Source of the DNA: JAJPHY01 sp040754475
GTDB taxonomy: Bacteria; Actinomycetota; UBA4738; HRBIN12
DNA: 7,144 nt
Direction: 5' to 3'
NCBI GenBank assembly: GCA_040754475.1
Contig: JBFMCN010000065.1
Span: 1-7,144 of the forward strand
Shown here: piece by piece, positions 5,930-7,144 of the stretch
Position numbering within the stretch: position 1 is the stretch's first letter
Layout: every line of letters begins with the position of its first letter
Made by a program: the position numbers and the translations under genes
The notes under the pieces: generated by a model
Seen by the model: only the letters and a program-made list of their open reading frames with translations
Told to the model about the DNA's origin: nothing
Databases searched by the model: none

Positions 5930-6637
5930 ATGCGACCGCTTCGGATCGGCCTGCTGATCGCGGGGATCATCGTCGACCTGATCGCGCTCGCGCTGGTGGT
6001 CGGCGGGGTCTTCCTCCTGTGGGCACACACGACCCAGCGCGATGCCGCCGGCTACTACTCGACGGGTCCGCACGAGTACTCGACGCCCGGGTACGCGCTC
6101 ACCTCGGTCGAGGTGGACCTCGGAGTCCACGCGAAGAGGTGGCTACCTTCGGGACTCGGGACCGTGCGCTTCAGCGTCGACGCCGCTCAGGAGCAGCCGC
6201 TGTTCGTGGGCATCGGGCGCCAGTCGGCCGTTGACGCTTACCTTGCGGACGTCGACAGAAGCGTGGTTACGGATGTCGAGCTGTCGCCGTTCCGCGTCGA
6301 GTACGAGCGAGTCTCGGGAGACACGAAGCCCGCGCCGCCCTCGCAGCAGGACTTCTGGGCGGCCGAGGCGTCCGGCTCCGGCGGGACCACCCTCACTTGG
6401 AGCATCCGGTCGGGCAGCTGGATGCTCGTGGTCATGAATGCCGACGGATCGCGCGGCGTCGACGCCCAGCTCTCCATCGGTGCCAAGACCGGCATCCTGC
6501 TGCCGATCGGCATCGCCATTCTGGTCGTCGGCGTGCTGCTCGGGAGCGGCGCCGCCCTGATGGTCTTCCTCGCCGTCCGCCGGCCCCGTCAGCAGCCCTC
6601 CACGCTCCCGCCGCCGCCCCCTCGACGCGACATCTAG
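5930..6637 (+). CDS. Two-membrane-segment protein with conserved extracytoplasmic domain, actinobacterial type
   Basis: This 235-residue protein starts at an ATG with GGGAGGGG 6 nt upstream, rather than at the far upstream start of the same open frame. A membrane segment spans about residues 6-31, an extracytoplasmic part about 35-186, a second membrane segment about 188-216, then a basic, proline-rich cytoplasmic tail (PPPPPRRDI end). The outer part contains LFVGIGRQSAVDAYLADV, QDFWAAEASGSG, TLTWSIRSGSW and VVMNADGSRGV. These elements recur in hypothetical membrane proteins of Streptomyces and relatives as I remember them, but I know no assigned function or enzyme motif. Few cysteines and no catalytic-looking triad are visible. 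Its tight spacing to the 54-codon ORF suggests one operon. It converges on the 2TM-domain gene with a 40-bp gap. A surface or sensory accessory role is possible but unproven. Confidence 0.85.
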   Translation: MRPLRIGLLIAGIIVDLIALALVVGGVFLLWAHTTQRDAAGYYSTGPHEYSTPGYALTSVEVDLGVHAKRWLPSGLGTVRFSVDAAQEQPLFVGIGRQSAVDAYLADVDRSVVTDVELSPFRVEYERVSGDTKPAPPSQQDFWAAEASGSGGTTLTWSIRSGSWMLVVMNADGSRGVDAQLSIGAKTGILLPIGIAILVVGVLLGSGAALMVFLAVRRPRQQPSTLPPPPPRRDI

Positions 6638-6638
6638 C

Positions 6639-6657
6639 CGGGCGCGCAGGCGTCCCG
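6639..6657 (+). terminator. Hairpin behind the two-membrane-segment protein gene, possible T-less terminator
   Basis: CGGGCGC (6639-6645) pairs with GCG-T-CCCG (6650-6657): seven base pairs, one bulged T at 6653, and the loop GCAG. It begins two bases past the stop codon, inside the 40-bp gap between two convergent genes, where a terminator serving one or both strands would be expected. No T-tract follows on either strand, so function is uncertain. Confidence 0.35.
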
Positions 6658-6677
6658 ACCTCTCGTCTGAGTCCGGG

Positions 6678-6995
6678 TCAGGTCTGCTTGTCCCGATCGA
6701 CGGCCTCGCGCGCCTTGCGCTCCACCCAATCCGGCGAGAAGATCCGCAGGAGAGAGGCGGCGTGGACGAGCAGCCCGATCCCCCAGCCGGCAGCCGCCCA
6801 GTAGAACCACCAGCCGCCGCCGTCGCGCTGGATGGCGTTGAGCGCGAACAGGCCAGCGTTTACAACCAGGTACACGATCAGGTGGATGTAGAAGCCCTGG
6901 AGCTGCTCGGCCCGCTGCTTCGCGATCCGGAACCGCCGCTCCTCGTCGGTCTCCTCTGACCCGGACTCCGGTGCCGTGGGCTCCTGCGTCGACAT
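6678..6995 (-). CDS. 2TM domain-containing protein
   Basis: This 105-residue protein matches the small 2TM domain family (Pfam 2TM). An acidic N-terminus (about residues 1-20, rich in E, S and T) leads into a charged helix, then QGFYIHLIVYLVVNAGLF (33-50) as the first membrane segment and WWFYWAAAGWGIGLLVHA (62-79) as the second, with a basic C-terminal tail. The GFYxHLxxY-VN and W-W-F-W-GWGIGL-H motifs are the family hallmarks. In other bacteria the domain occurs alone or fused to sensor histidine kinases; its biochemical role is not established. The start is supported by AGGGGGTGAA shortly before the ATG at 6993-6995 and by an in-frame TGA directly upstream of that ATG. It converges on the preceding plus-strand gene. 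Confidence 0.93.
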   Translation of the reverse strand: MSTQEPTAPESGSEETDEERRFRIAKQRAEQLQGFYIHLIVYLVVNAGLFALNAIQRDGGGWWFYWAAAGWGIGLLVHAASLLRIFSPDWVERKAREAVDRDKQT

Positions 6996-7144
6996 TCACT
7001 TCACCCCCTGGACACGGATACTTCCCGACGGCCGGGCCACCAGGCAAGCCGCAGCGGCGCCGTCCGATGAGTTCGCTTCGCCTCTACCCACGCGCGACCA
7101 CGCGTCGCGCCCCCTCATCACAGCGCTTCGCATGGCAGCTCGCC
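6996..7144. other. Upstream region of the 2TM gene with a 7-5-7 inverted repeat; no convincing gene
   Basis: The last 149 bp hold the presumed promoter of the 2TM gene. The only clear structure is a perfect inverted repeat: GCGCGAC (7092-7098) and GTCGCGC (7104-7110) around a 5-bp spacer, about 97 bp upstream of the ATG. A frame open from the right edge on the minus strand ends in the TGA at 6996-6998, touching the 2TM start codon. Its alanine-, serine- and arginine-rich translation does not look like a protein, so I do not call it. Confidence 0.4.

Noticed and set aside
6996..7144. Minus-strand frame open from the right edge and ending directly before the 2TM start codon
   Set aside because: The 45-50 residues are biased in composition with no motif, and a continuous frame this short is expected by chance in GC-rich DNA. 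Sequence beyond the edge would be needed to reconsider.

Overview
The window is GC-rich (clearly above 60%) and densely coded, with GTG as well as ATG starts, strong G/C preference at third codon positions, and hairpins without T-tracts behind genes. It holds a heliorhodopsin, a family known from monoderm (single-membrane) prokaryotes and their viruses. It also holds a two-membrane-segment protein of a type I associate with Actinomycetota. I infer an actinobacterial chromosome fragment, possibly from an uncultured lineage. Chloroflexota is the main alternative. I see no tRNA, rRNA, CRISPR array, insertion sequence or phage gene.

Layout, left to right. (1) Minus strand, cut by the left edge: the N-terminal 242 residues of an oligosaccharide flippase. 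The window's open-ended reading frame shows it clearly. (2) Minus strand, just upstream of it: a complete heliorhodopsin with the retinal lysine, counter-ion glutamate and other family residues. (3) Plus strand, divergent from the heliorhodopsin across 98 bp: a peptidase M19 (renal dipeptidase-like) protein whose first metal-binding motifs are substituted. (4) Minus strand, convergent and only 12 bp away: an aldo/keto reductase of the YhdN type. (5) Minus strand: a possible 43-residue small protein, then upstream of it a 524-residue predicted phosphohydrolase of the alkaline phosphatase superfamily. (6) Plus strand, divergent from the phosphohydrolase: a 54-residue membrane ORF that looks like the N-terminal part of a longer family. 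It is followed after 2 nt by a 235-residue protein with two membrane segments. (7) Minus strand, convergent: a 105-residue 2TM-domain protein. All gene-free stretches are shorter than 150 bp.

How the genes may work together: the most notable unit is the heliorhodopsin with its neighbours. It could share a regulatory region with the M19 protein, and that region contains a perfect 7-5-7 inverted repeat. It lies co-directionally upstream of the flippase, but a hairpin right behind its stop codon may separate the two. Flippase, M19 protein and phosphohydrolase together hint at cell-envelope work, but no pathway can be assembled from this window. No retinal or carotenoid biosynthesis gene is present, so the chromophore must come from elsewhere in the genome or from outside the cell.
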